A stretch of DNA of 64,000 bases from Couchioplanes caeruleus. GTDB taxonomy: Bacteria > Actinomycetota > Actinomycetes > Mycobacteriales > Micromonosporaceae. Position numbers and translations under genes: made by a program. The stretch lies in the NCBI RefSeq assembly GCF_023499255.1, contig NZ_CP092183.1, positions 7,501 through 71,500 of the forward strand. The letters run 5' to 3'. Under the pieces are notes generated by a model, which was given only the letters and a program-made list of their open reading frames with translations, made no database searches and was not told where the DNA came from. Positions 36,366-47,629 of this stretch are shown here, one piece after another (the stretch's first letter is position 1; each line of letters starts with the position of its first letter).

Positions 36366-37049
36366 GTGCGCATCCGCATCGCTGTCGTCTCTCTGGCCAC
36401 CGCCCTGACCGGCGTGCTGGCCGTACCCGCCGCCGCCCAGGCCGCCGACGACGGACCCCAGCAGATCATCGGCGGGAACACCGTCTCCTCGGCCCCCTGG
36501 GTCGCGGCCGTCTTCAGCAACGGCAGCTTCACCTGCTCCGGCACCATCATCTCGGCCGACTACGTCCTCACCGCCCGGCACTGCATCAGCGGCACGATGT
36601 CGGTGCGCGTGGGCAGCGTGAGCCGCTCGTCCGGTGGCGTGACGCGTACCGTCTCCTCCACGACGACCCGCAACGACCTCGCGCTGATGCGCCTCAGCAG
36701 CTCGGTCTCCACCTCTTACATGCCGCTGGCCAGCTCGAACCCGCCGGTCAACTCGACCAACTCGATCTACGGCTGGGGTCAGACCTGCTACAGCGGTTGC
36801 GGTGCCTCCGCGACGCTCAAGACCGCCACCGTCCGGGTGACCAGCACGAACGTCACCGACGCGTACGGCGGCCAGGCCATCCGCAGCACCGCGATCAGCG
36901 GCAACGCCTGGCGCGGCGACTCCGGCGGCCCCGAGGTCTACAACGGCGCGCAGGTCGGCGTCGCGTCGACCGCCGACGGCCAGAGCATCCAGAACTACGG
37001 CAGCGTCGCGTACAACCGCAGCTGGATCACGCAGGTGGCGGGCGTCTAG
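36366..37049 (+). CDS. Secreted trypsin-like serine protease (S1 family)
   Basis: This 227-residue protein has a signal peptide (RIRIAVVSLATALTGVLAVP, cut near AQA-AD) and a chymotrypsin-fold domain starting IIGG. The triad is visible: His in LTARHC, Asp in TTRNDLALMRL, Ser in WRGDSGGP. Cys pairs fit disulfides (CSGTIISAD with ARHC; QTCYSGC). IIGG at the mature N-terminus implies activation by cleavage of a short propeptide. The GTG at 36366 follows GGAAGGAG. It is the only plus-strand gene in the middle of the minus-strand pur genes. Confidence 0.93.
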   Translation: MRIRIAVVSLATALTGVLAVPAAAQAADDGPQQIIGGNTVSSAPWVAAVFSNGSFTCSGTIISADYVLTARHCISGTMSVRVGSVSRSSGGVTRTVSSTTTRNDLALMRLSSSVSTSYMPLASSNPPVNSTNSIYGWGQTCYSGCGASATLKTATVRVTSTNVTDAYGGQAIRSTAISGNAWRGDSGGPEVYNGAQVGVASTADGQSIQNYGSVAYNRSWITQVAGV

Positions 37050-37111
37050 AAAATCAAGATCTTCATGTCGTAGCCCGGTGGGTGGTGCTGACCGCAACTC
37101 CCGTCGAGGCC

Positions 37112-37146
37112 GGGGCCGGGGCCCAGCATTCGCTGGCCCTGGCCCC
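37112..37146. terminator. Bidirectional terminator hairpin
   Basis: GGGGCCGGGGCC at 37112-37123 pairs with GGCCCTGGCCCC at 37135-37146 (one G-U pair). It separates the convergent protease and purB genes. Confidence 0.7.
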
Positions 37147-37164
37147 TTCATTCTGCGTGCGTGG

Positions 37165-38586
37165 CTACAGGATCGGCGCGGGTGCGTAAGCCGCCGCCTC
37201 CGGGTGCGCGGCGACGATCTCCGCCACCCGCGTGGCCACGGCCTCGACCTGAGCGGGCGCCGCCCCGACGAATGCGGCCCGATCGGCGACCAGCGCGTCG
37301 ATCTCGGCGCGCGACAGCTGCAGCCGCCCGTCCGCGGCGAGCCGGTCGAACAGGTCGTTCTCGGCGATGCCCTTCTCGCGCATGGCGAGCGCCACCCCGA
37401 CCGCGTGCTCCTTGATGACCTCGTGCGCCACCTCGCGCCCGACACCCTTGCGCACGGCCGCGACGAGAATCTTCGTGGTGGCGAGGAACGGCAGGAACCG
37501 GTCCAGCTCCCGGGCGATGACCGCCGGGTACGCCCCGAACTCGTCGAGCACGGTGAGGAACGTCTGGAACAGCCCGTCGGTGGCGAAGAACGCGTCCGGC
37601 AGGGCCACCCGGCGGACGACAGAGCAGGAGACGTCGCCCTCGTTCCACTGGTCGCCGGCCAGCTCACCGACCATCGACAGGTAACCGCGGACGATCACCG
37701 CGAGCCCGTTGACCCGTTCCGACGAGCGGGTGTTCATCTTGTGCGGCATCGCCGACGAGCCGACCTGGCCCGGCTTGAAGCCCTCGGTCACCAGCTCCTG
37801 GCCGACCATCAGCCGGATCGTGGTGGCCAGCGACGACGGGCCAGCGACGACCTGCGCCAGCGCCGACACGACGTCGAAGTCCAGCGAGCGCGGGTACACC
37901 TGCCCCACGCTGGTGAGCACGCGCTTGAAGCCGAGGTGCTGCGCGACCTTGCGCTCCAGCTCGGCGAGCTTGCCGGCGTCGCCGTCGAGCAGATCCAGCT
38001 GGTCGGCGGCCGTACCCACCGGGCCCTTCACGCCGCGCAGCGGGTAACGGGCGATCAGGTCGTCGAGGCGCTCGTACGCGATCAGCAGCTCCTCGGCCGC
38101 GCTGGCGAACCGCTTGCCGAGGGTGGTGGCCTGCGCGGCGACGTTGTGCGACCGCCCGGTCATGACGAGGTCGCTGTGCTCGGCCGCCCGCTCGGTCAGC
38201 CGGGCCAGCGTGGCGACGACTTGGCCCCGGATCAGCTCGAGCGACGCGCGGATCTGCAGCTGCTCGACGTTCTCGGTGAGGTCCCGCGAGGTCATGCCCT
38301 TGTGGATGTGCTCGTGCCCGGCAAGCGCACTGAACTCCTCGATGCGCGCCTTCACGTCGTGCCGGGTGACCCGCTCGCGCTCGGCGATGCTCGCCAGATC
38401 AACGTCGTCGACGACCCGCTCGTACGCCTCCACGACCCCGTCCGGAACCGCGATCCCCAGATCCCGCTGCGCGCGCAGCACGGCGAGCCACAGCCGCCGC
38501 TCCATCCGGATCTTCTCCTCCGGCGACCACAGGGCGACGAGGTCGGCGGAGGCATAGCGGCTGGCGAGGACGTTCGGGATGCTCAC
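37165..38586 (-). CDS. purB: Adenylosuccinate lyase
   Basis: This 473-residue fumarase/aspartase-superfamily enzyme acts twice in purine synthesis, on SAICAR and on adenylosuccinate. The superfamily signature is complete as GSSAMPHKMNTRSSERV, with TSRDLTENVE and MTGRSHNVAAQATTLGKR also present. The GTG at 38586 (VSIPNVLASRYAS) matches the usual N-terminus. It stands alone here; purC, often a neighbour of purB in actinobacteria, is not adjacent. Confidence 0.96.
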   Translation of the reverse strand: MSIPNVLASRYASADLVALWSPEEKIRMERRLWLAVLRAQRDLGIAVPDGVVEAYERVVDDVDLASIAERERVTRHDVKARIEEFSALAGHEHIHKGMTSRDLTENVEQLQIRASLELIRGQVVATLARLTERAAEHSDLVMTGRSHNVAAQATTLGKRFASAAEELLIAYERLDDLIARYPLRGVKGPVGTAADQLDLLDGDAGKLAELERKVAQHLGFKRVLTSVGQVYPRSLDFDVVSALAQVVAGPSSLATTIRLMVGQELVTEGFKPGQVGSSAMPHKMNTRSSERVNGLAVIVRGYLSMVGELAGDQWNEGDVSCSVVRRVALPDAFFATDGLFQTFLTVLDEFGAYPAVIARELDRFLPFLATTKILVAAVRKGVGREVAHEVIKEHAVGVALAMREKGIAENDLFDRLAADGRLQLSRAEIDALVADRAAFVGAAPAQVEAVATRVAEIVAAHPEAAAYAPAPIL

Positions 38587-38879
38587 GCGGCCAATTCTTC
38601 CATGAGCATCGCTGCCGGCTCCGAGGCGCTCGGCCGGGTGATGCCGCAGGCGGGGTACGTCACAGCCGCCCGGCATGGCGACCCTCCCCGCCACGACGAA
38701 CCGGCGACACCCGCGGCAGCCTGCCTGCGGTGGCGCCTGATTCGTCTTCGCTGCGCCGCCGACGGTGAGACGGGGCTCACTTCCGAACCCTCGTACGGCG
38801 GTTGAGAGACTGCAGGGCGACGCGGTAATCGCTAGGGTTACTCGTGAGTAGGTCTGGCGCTCATCCCGAAAGGTCCACG

Positions 38880-39332
38880 ATGACTGAATTCAGCCCCGAG
38901 TCGCTCGCCTCGATCGGTCCGAAGGAGTTCGCCCAGCTGGTGAAGTCCACCCCGGACTCGAAGATCACCGAGGTCATGGGCTCCGACAGCCGCAGCAAGA
39001 TCCTGGACGAGGTCTTCGGCCGGATGCCCACGCTCTTCCGCGCGGACCGGGCCGGTGCCACCCAGGCGGTCATCCACTGGAACATCACGGGCGGACCGGG
39101 CGGCACCACGGACACGTACGAGACGGTGATCGAGGACGGTGCCTGCACGGTGACCAACCAGCCGGTCCGCGAGCCCAAGCTCGCCATGACGATGGACCCG
39201 CTCACCTTCCTCAAGGTGGTCTCCGGCGACGGCAACCCGATGATGATGTTCATGACCGGCAAGATCAAGGCGAAGGGCGACCTCGGCCTGGCGGCCCAGG
39301 TGGCCAAGCTCTTCGACATCCCGAAGAGCTGA
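38880..39332 (+). CDS. SCP2 sterol-binding domain protein
   Basis: This 150-residue protein has an SCP2-like pattern: helix EFAQLVKSTPDSKITEVM, strand AVIHWNIT, YETVIEDGACTV, then LTFLKVVSGDGNPMMMFMTGKIKAKGDLGLAAQVAKLF, which is the classic lipid-binding C-terminal helix region. The ligand is unknown; such proteins bind fatty acyl or isoprenoid lipids. The ATG at 38880 has AAAGG upstream. It is divergent from purB. Confidence 0.9.
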   Translation: MTEFSPESLASIGPKEFAQLVKSTPDSKITEVMGSDSRSKILDEVFGRMPTLFRADRAGATQAVIHWNITGGPGGTTDTYETVIEDGACTVTNQPVREPKLAMTMDPLTFLKVVSGDGNPMMMFMTGKIKAKGDLGLAAQVAKLFDIPKS

Positions 39333-39566
39333 CCCACCGCAAGGCCTTCCGGCACGAGTGACCCCCGGACGCCGGCTCGGTCCGCCCCGCGGGAACGCGA
39401 GGCCCGAGCCGGTGTCCGGCGCGTTCAGCACCCACCCGAAGCCCGCGACCGGTCCGGTCGCACACCGAAGCCCCGCAGCTCAGCGCGAGCCCCGCAAGCT
39501 CAGCGCGCTCCGCATTTCGAGCCCGCATCCCGGCGCGCTCGGAGCTGGAGTCCGCGTTCGGCGCGC

Positions 39567-40808
<1,242 letters not shown>

Positions 40809-40847
40809 GCCGCAGATCCTACGGGCCGCCGTGGATCGAGCTGACGG

Positions 40848-42333
<1,486 letters not shown>

Positions 42334-42350
42334 CGGACGAGGGCTGATCG

Positions 42351-43316
42351 GTGTACGACGTGATTCTGCTCAGCCTCGCGGAAGGCTCCACCGGCGGCGG
42401 CGCGTGCGGTTCGGCGTGCGGCGGGTGCGGTTCGGCCGAGAAGGAAACCTGTGAGACGCCGCGTGTTCCGGTGCTCAAGTGCGCCGAGGCGCTGACGCAG
42501 GCGGGCGCGCGGGTCGAGACCGTCGTGGCCTCGTCCGACGCCGAGATCGACGCCGTCATCGCCCGGTTCGATGCTGAGGCCCGTACCGATGGATTGGCCT
42601 GGCCCGACGCGGACAGCAAGCTGCGCCTGATCGTCGCGACCGCGACCGACGGGCAGTTGCGGGCCGTCATGCGACGGCTGGTCCGGCGGTACGCGCCGCC
42701 GCCGAGCAAGCGGCCGGCCGACCTGGCGGACAACCGTACGGTCCCGGACCTGCCGCCGGTGGCGATCCTGCCGCTGGATCCCGGCAACACCGGGGACCTG
42801 GCCGCCCAGCTCGGGCTGCCCCGCGATCCGGCGGAGGTGGCCGCGGCCGTCCTGGCCGGCAAGGTGCGCCGCCTCGACCTGCTGCGCAACGACGGCGGAT
42901 CGGTCACTGTGGACGGTGCGCTCGTCGGCGGGGTGGACGAGGCCGGACGCGCCGTGCCGTGGCGCGGACGGGTCGAGGTCGACGACGCGGTGCTGTCCGA
43001 CGGTTCGGAGGGGATCATCGCCTGCGCGATCGGCAACGGCGGTGCCTACGCAGAGTTCGACGGGCTGCGGCTGCTCGCCGACGGCGATCCGACCGACGGC
43101 CGGGTCGAGGTCGCGGTGGCGGTCCCGGTCGTGGTCAAGCAGCGTTTCAGGAAGCCTCGCGTACGCGTGGAAGTGCGCCGTGCCCGCGGCCGAGCGGTGT
43201 CGGTGCTCCCCCGCGACGGCGAACTGCAGTTCCTCGACGACGGCGTGGGCGGATCGATGAACCGCAAACGTTCATGGTGGACCGAGCCCGGCGCCTGGGC
43301 GGTGTACGCAGCATGA
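42351..43316 (+). CDS. Degenerate diacylglycerol kinase-like protein
   Basis: This 321-residue protein resembles the DAG kinase/LCB5 family seen after purA in other actinobacteria. VAILPLDPGNTGDLAAQLG corresponds to the usual LPLGTGNDFAR motif, and the C-terminal half follows the family beta-sandwich. The nucleotide-site GGDGT is replaced by TATDGQ, so kinase activity is doubtful. The N-terminus is unusual: five Cys within about 30 residues (GGACGSACGGCGSAEKETC, then LKC) could bind metal. The GTG at 42351 lies 17 bases after purA, so they may be co-transcribed. Confidence 0.65.
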   Translation: MYDVILLSLAEGSTGGGACGSACGGCGSAEKETCETPRVPVLKCAEALTQAGARVETVVASSDAEIDAVIARFDAEARTDGLAWPDADSKLRLIVATATDGQLRAVMRRLVRRYAPPPSKRPADLADNRTVPDLPPVAILPLDPGNTGDLAAQLGLPRDPAEVAAAVLAGKVRRLDLLRNDGGSVTVDGALVGGVDEAGRAVPWRGRVEVDDAVLSDGSEGIIACAIGNGGAYAEFDGLRLLADGDPTDGRVEVAVAVPVVVKQRFRKPRVRVEVRRARGRAVSVLPRDGELQFLDDGVGGSMNRKRSWWTEPGAWAVYAA

Positions 43317-43378
43317 GCGTCTGTGCGAGGCTGAAGTAGCACGCAGGTACGAGACCGTTTTACGGGGAGGTCGCATCC

Positions 43379-46078
43379 GTGGAGGACGAGAACGCCGACC
43401 GCGTCTACGTCCCGGGCACGAACGGCTCACCACCCGACCGGGACGTCGAACCGTTCTGGCCGCCGGAGGAGCTGAGCGCTCCGGTGCACGGTGGCAGGCC
43501 GGTGCCGCACGAGGCGTCGCCGGCATTCCCGCTCCCGTCACCCCCGGCGCCACCGCACCAGGGTGATGCCGCGGTCTACCGGCCGGTGGACCGCGCGCCC
43601 ACTCCGCCGGACCACCCGGCACCGGCGAACCCGGGGCCGACACCCGCCCCGGCGCCGCGCCTGCCGGTGCAGCCTCCCGGCCCGGACGCCACGGGCCGGC
43701 CCTGGTCACAGACTGCATCGGTGCCCGGCCCGAGCGACGCCGGCCACTTCTCCGCATCGGCGTCCGTTTCGTCCGGCGCCGCCACACCCGGCCCGGCGCC
43801 GGCCGCCGATTCCCCGTCGAGCGCCGCAGGCCCGTCGAGTGCTGGTGCGGCATCGGCCGTGGCCGGTCCGGATCCCAGCTTGTTCCGAGGCGCGGTGGCT
43901 CAGCCGGGCCCGAACCTGTCCGCCTGGTCGGCGGGAGCCCGATCCGCGGAGGCCACGGTCCGGTCCGGTGACGCGGCCGACCAGAACGCCGTCCGGACCG
44001 GGCAGGACTCCGGCCCGGACAAGCAGGGCACGGTAAGCGGCACGCCGGCCGGACCACCCGCAGCTCAGAGCGGAACGCCCGCAGCTCAGGCCGGGAGGCC
44101 CGCAGCTCAGATCGGCACGCAGGCCGGGACGTCGGCAGCTCAGATCGGCACGCAGGCCGGGACGTCGGCCGCGCAGGCCGGGAGGGCTGGGGATGCCGCT
44201 CAGCCGCAGGCGTCGACGGATTCTCCGTGGGCACAGCCGCCGGCCCGGCCGACCCCGGCCGCGACGGACAAACCGGAGAAGGCCGACCAGCAGCCCACGC
44301 CATCCGGACAACTTCCCCAGCGCACGCGCACCAGTGGCAGCGCGAGCGTGCCGGCCCGGCAGAGCGCCAACGAACCCGAGCCCGACACCTCCGGGGCCGT
44401 GTACCGGCCGGGACCGGTCAACCCGGACACACCCCGCACGCAGGCGCCGAACCAGCCCGTCCCGCCGCAGTCCGGCCCCGCCATGCCACCACAGTCCGGC
44501 CCGGGACCGCACGTCGCACCGCCGGCGCAGCCAGGCCCGGGACCGCACGTCGCACCGCCGCAGCCGTCCGGCCCAGGACCGCACGTCGCACCGCCGGGCC
44601 CGGGACCGCACGTCGCACCGCCGCAGCCGCCCGGCCCGGGACCGCACGTCGCACCGCCGGCGCAGCCAGGCCCAGGGCCGCACGTCGCACCGCCGACGCA
44701 GCAGTCCGGTCCGGGCCCGCAGGTTGCCCCGCAGCAGCCCGGCCCCGGTCCCCAGGCCGTCCCGGCGCAGCCCGGTCCAGGGCCGCGTGCCATGTCGCCG
44801 CAGCCGGGACCCGGCCTGCACGCCGCGCCACCCCAGCCGGGACCCCAGCCGGGACCTCAGCATGGCGGTCAGCCCGGCGCCTACCCCGGCCCGCTGCCCC
44901 CGCAACCGATCCCTCCCACCCAGGGCCAGCCCCCGCAACACCCCGGCCCGCAACACCCCGGCCCGCAGCAGCCGAACCCGTACCAGCCCGGACCTCCGGC
45001 GCCCTGGACGGGCAACGGCCAGCCGCCGCGGCCCGTGGCAGGGCCGTACCCGCCGGCCGTCGTGCCGCCGCACGGCGCTGAGCAGCCGCCCGGGCCGAAT
45101 CCGCCGCCGGTCGACCCGTACCAGCAATTGCCGTGGGTGTCCGACGGGACGCCGACCGCCGAGGAGTTCGCGCGGCGGCGGCTGGCGAAGCCGGCCGAGC
45201 CGGTGGCGACCATGGGTGCCCGGGCGCTGGTGCAGAAGGGCACGATGGGCCTGGTCCGGCTGGCGCCGGGCAAGCGGGAGCAGGAGTACAAGCAGGACGT
45301 CGAGATGGTCCGGCGCAACTTCGGCGGGCTGCGGCAGGTGACCGTGGTCAACCCGAAGGGCGGCGCCGGCAAGACGGTGGCCGTGCTCCTCCTCGCCATG
45401 ACGTTCGGGCAGAAGCGCGGCGGGTACGTGCTGGCCTGGGACAACAACGAGACCCAGGGCACGCTGGGCATGCGGGCGCAGCAGGACTTCCATGCGCGTA
45501 CGGTCCGCGACATGATGCGGGACCTGCACCTGTTCCGCGGGTCGCACGGGCGGGTCGGTGATCTGTCCCAGTACGTGCGGGCGCAGGGCGAGGGCATGTT
45601 CGACGTGCTCGCCTCCGACGAGTCCGCGACCGCCGGTGAGATGCTCACGGCCAGCGCGTTCGCCGAGATCCGGGAGATCGTCAGCCGGTTCTATAAGTTG
45701 ATCTTCGTCGACACCGGGAACAATGTACGGGCGCAGAACTGGCAGGCGGCGATGGACGCCACCGACCAGCTGGTGATCACCATGTCGGCCCGAAACGACT
45801 CGGCGGAGACCGCGGCGCGCATGCTCGACCACCTGGAGCAGAGCGGCCGGCAGCGGCTCGTCCGGCAGGCGGTGAGCGTCGTGACGATGCCGCCGACCCG
45901 CAAGGACATCGACCTGCCGGCGATCCAGCGGCACTTCGCGGCGCGGACCCGGGCGGTGCTGCTGGCGCCGTACGAGAAGCTCATCGACTCGGGTGAGCCG
46001 CTGCGCTACGGGCAGCTCTCCAGCGGCACGCGCGACTCCTGGTTGAAGATCGCGGCCGCGGTCGCGGAGGGGTTGTAG
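43379..46078 (+). CDS. ParA/MinD-like ATPase with very long Pro-rich N-terminus (EspI-like)
   Basis: This is an 899-residue protein. Residues 1 to about 600 are Pro/Gln/Ala/Gly-rich and look disordered, with tandem blocks of PGPGPHVAPP in about 370-490 and of AAQIGTQAGTS near 240. The last 260 residues form a ParA/MinD-type ATPase: deviant Walker A VVNPKGGAGKTVAV near residue 660, a switch region LAWDNNETQGTLGMR, and LIFVDTGNNV as Walker B. The architecture matches EspI and related type VII-linked ATPases. No type VII secretion genes are in this window. The GTG at 43379 follows GGGGAGG. Confidence 0.85.
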   Translation: MEDENADRVYVPGTNGSPPDRDVEPFWPPEELSAPVHGGRPVPHEASPAFPLPSPPAPPHQGDAAVYRPVDRAPTPPDHPAPANPGPTPAPAPRLPVQPPGPDATGRPWSQTASVPGPSDAGHFSASASVSSGAATPGPAPAADSPSSAAGPSSAGAASAVAGPDPSLFRGAVAQPGPNLSAWSAGARSAEATVRSGDAADQNAVRTGQDSGPDKQGTVSGTPAGPPAAQSGTPAAQAGRPAAQIGTQAGTSAAQIGTQAGTSAAQAGRAGDAAQPQASTDSPWAQPPARPTPAATDKPEKADQQPTPSGQLPQRTRTSGSASVPARQSANEPEPDTSGAVYRPGPVNPDTPRTQAPNQPVPPQSGPAMPPQSGPGPHVAPPAQPGPGPHVAPPQPSGPGPHVAPPGPGPHVAPPQPPGPGPHVAPPAQPGPGPHVAPPTQQSGPGPQVAPQQPGPGPQAVPAQPGPGPRAMSPQPGPGLHAAPPQPGPQPGPQHGGQPGAYPGPLPPQPIPPTQGQPPQHPGPQHPGPQQPNPYQPGPPAPWTGNGQPPRPVAGPYPPAVVPPHGAEQPPGPNPPPVDPYQQLPWVSDGTPTAEEFARRRLAKPAEPVATMGARALVQKGTMGLVRLAPGKREQEYKQDVEMVRRNFGGLRQVTVVNPKGGAGKTVAVLLLAMTFGQKRGGYVLAWDNNETQGTLGMRAQQDFHARTVRDMMRDLHLFRGSHGRVGDLSQYVRAQGEGMFDVLASDESATAGEMLTASAFAEIREIVSRFYKLIFVDTGNNVRAQNWQAAMDATDQLVITMSARNDSAETAARMLDHLEQSGRQRLVRQAVSVVTMPPTRKDIDLPAIQRHFAARTRAVLLAPYEKLIDSGEPLRYGQLSSGTRDSWLKIAAAVAEGL
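44480..44860 (+). repeat. In-frame tandem repeats coding PGPGPHVAPP blocks
   Basis: At least six copies of a 27-36 bp unit with the core CCGGGACCGCACGTCGCACC follow each other, then diverge into PGPGPQ-type units. All stay in frame. Copy number probably varies between strains by slippage. Confidence 0.8.
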
Positions 46079-46102
46079 AAGGGTCAGGCCCGGCCTGACC
46101 CT
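46079..46102. terminator. Bidirectional terminator hairpin
   Basis: AAGGGTCAGG pairs perfectly with CCTGACCCTT around CCCG. It starts immediately after the stop of the ParA-like gene and serves the convergent DUF3151 gene as well. Confidence 0.85.
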
Positions 46103-46115
46103 TCCACGGGGTCGG

Positions 46116-46538
46116 TCAGGAGAGGGCGTCGGCCGCGGCCGGGTCGCTGTCGCGCAGGAATTGGGCGCAGCGAGCCGCCTCGTCGGCCTCGCCGATCTCC
46201 GCTGCCGCCAGCGACAGGCTGTGCAGGCAGCGCAGGAAGCCCTGGTTGGGTTCGTGCGACCAGGGCACCGGGCCGTGCCCCTTCCAGCCGCTGCGGCGCA
46301 GCGCGTCGAGGCCGCGGTGGTAGCCGGTGCGGGCGTACGCGTAGGCGGTGACGGCCTGCTTCTCGGCCAGCGCGAGCTCGGCGAGGGCCGCCCATCCGCC
46401 GCTGTACGCCGGGAACCGCGCCGCCACCTCCTTGTACGCGTCGGCGGTGCCGGTGGTCGCCGCTTCGGCCAGCGCTCGGTCGGCTGCCTCGTCGGCGGGC
46501 AGGCGCGTCGCCGGAGGCTCGGGGAGGAGATTCTGCAT
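46116..46538 (-). CDS. DUF3151 protein
   Basis: This 140-residue protein starts MQNLLPEPPATRLP, the common N-terminus of the actinobacterial DUF3151 family, and continues with TPR-like helices (YSGGWAALAELALAEKQAVTA, YAYARTGYHRGLDALRRSGW). Its function is unknown. The ATG at 46538 is chosen over an in-frame start four codons upstream because it gives the family start. It ends close to a shared terminator. Confidence 0.9.
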   Translation of the reverse strand: MQNLLPEPPATRLPADEAADRALAEAATTGTADAYKEVAARFPAYSGGWAALAELALAEKQAVTAYAYARTGYHRGLDALRRSGWKGHGPVPWSHEPNQGFLRCLHSLSLAAAEIGEADEAARCAQFLRDSDPAAADALS

Positions 46539-46627
46539 GACCACATTCAACCCGGAGCCGCCGAGATCATTCCTGGCGGATCCCGATCAGTGCCGTACGC
46601 CGCCCCGAAGACCGCAGCGGCCGGCGA

Positions 46628-47611
46628 TCAGTCCCAGGCGTCGCCCAGGGCGCGCAGCCGGTCGGCGTACTCGATGCGCCCGCTCCACTCCTCGGGCCAC
46701 GCGGCCATGCCGAGCGCCGCGCCCGCGAATGCCCCGGCCAGACAGGCGATCGAGTCGGAGTCGCCGGACGAGGCCGCCCCGCGCCCGAGCACCGCCACCG
46801 GGTCGTCCGGCGAGATCAGGTAGCAGTACAGGGCCGTGGCCAGCGCTTCCTCGGCGATCCAGCCCTCGCCGGTGGCCAGGCACGGGTCCCCGCCCAGATC
46901 GCCGCGGCGCAGGGCCGTCTCCACCCGGGCCAGCGCGGCGTCCGTTTCTGCCCAGCCGACCGCGATGAACGCCGCCGGGCTCTCCGCGCCCGAGCGTCGC
47001 CACAGGTCACCGAGCCACTCTTCGCGGTAGCCCTGCCCCACGCAGCGCGCCCGGAGAGCCGGGAGAAGACCTTGAGGATCAAGACCGTCGGCGAGCCACC
47101 GTACGGCCAGAGTGGTCAGCTCGCTCGCCGCGAGCCCGGTCGGGTGCCCGTGGGTGAGCCCGGCCTGCAGCTGCGAGGCGCCGGCACGCTGGTCCTCGGT
47201 CAGCCCCGGCGCCAGGCCCAGCGGGGTGACCCGCATGTTCGCCCCGCACCCCTTCGAGTGGATCTGCGACGCGTCCTGCCACCGCTTGCCGTCGGCCAGC
47301 TCCGCGCACGCGCGCAGACACGTCATGCCGGGCGCACGATTGTTGTCCGGGCTGGCGGCCCAGTCGAGGAAGGCCTTCCGCAGCACCGGTTCGTAGCCGT
47401 CCGGGGTGAGCTCCGGCGCCGCGACCAGGGCTTCGCCGACCGCCAGCATCATCTGCGTGTCGTCGGTGACCAGCGCCGGGTCGCCCTCGAGCTCCCGCGG
47501 ACCGCCGGGGCCGTGGCGGGCGACGATCGTCGCGTAGTCCTGGAACTCGGTGGGTTTGCCGAGCGAGTCCCCGTACGCGAGGCCGAACAACGATCCCGAC
47601 GCGTTTCGCAC
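46628..47611 (-). CDS. ADP-ribosylglycohydrolase family protein (DraG-like)
   Basis: This 327-residue protein begins GSLFGLAYGDSLGKPTEF, with metal-binding motifs LVTDDTQMMLA and SGDSDSIACLAGAFAGA, the two Asp-rich ends of the family. Members remove ADP-ribose from proteins or nucleic acids using two Mg ions; the target is unknown. The GTG at 47611 is used. It is divergent from the LOG-like gene with only 18 bases between starts, so the promoters overlap. Confidence 0.92.
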   Translation of the reverse strand: MRNASGSLFGLAYGDSLGKPTEFQDYATIVARHGPGGPRELEGDPALVTDDTQMMLAVGEALVAAPELTPDGYEPVLRKAFLDWAASPDNNRAPGMTCLRACAELADGKRWQDASQIHSKGCGANMRVTPLGLAPGLTEDQRAGASQLQAGLTHGHPTGLAASELTTLAVRWLADGLDPQGLLPALRARCVGQGYREEWLGDLWRRSGAESPAAFIAVGWAETDAALARVETALRRGDLGGDPCLATGEGWIAEEALATALYCYLISPDDPVAVLGRGAASSGDSDSIACLAGAFAGAALGMAAWPEEWSGRIEYADRLRALGDAWD

Positions 47612-47629
47612 GGTGGCTACCCTACGGTG

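Noticed and set aside
43706..46546. Long minus-strand frame opposite the ParA-like gene
   Set aside because: It is a shadow of the Pro-rich coding region, giving Arg-rich low-complexity sequence; the plus-strand protein has a complete ATPase domain and ribosome site.
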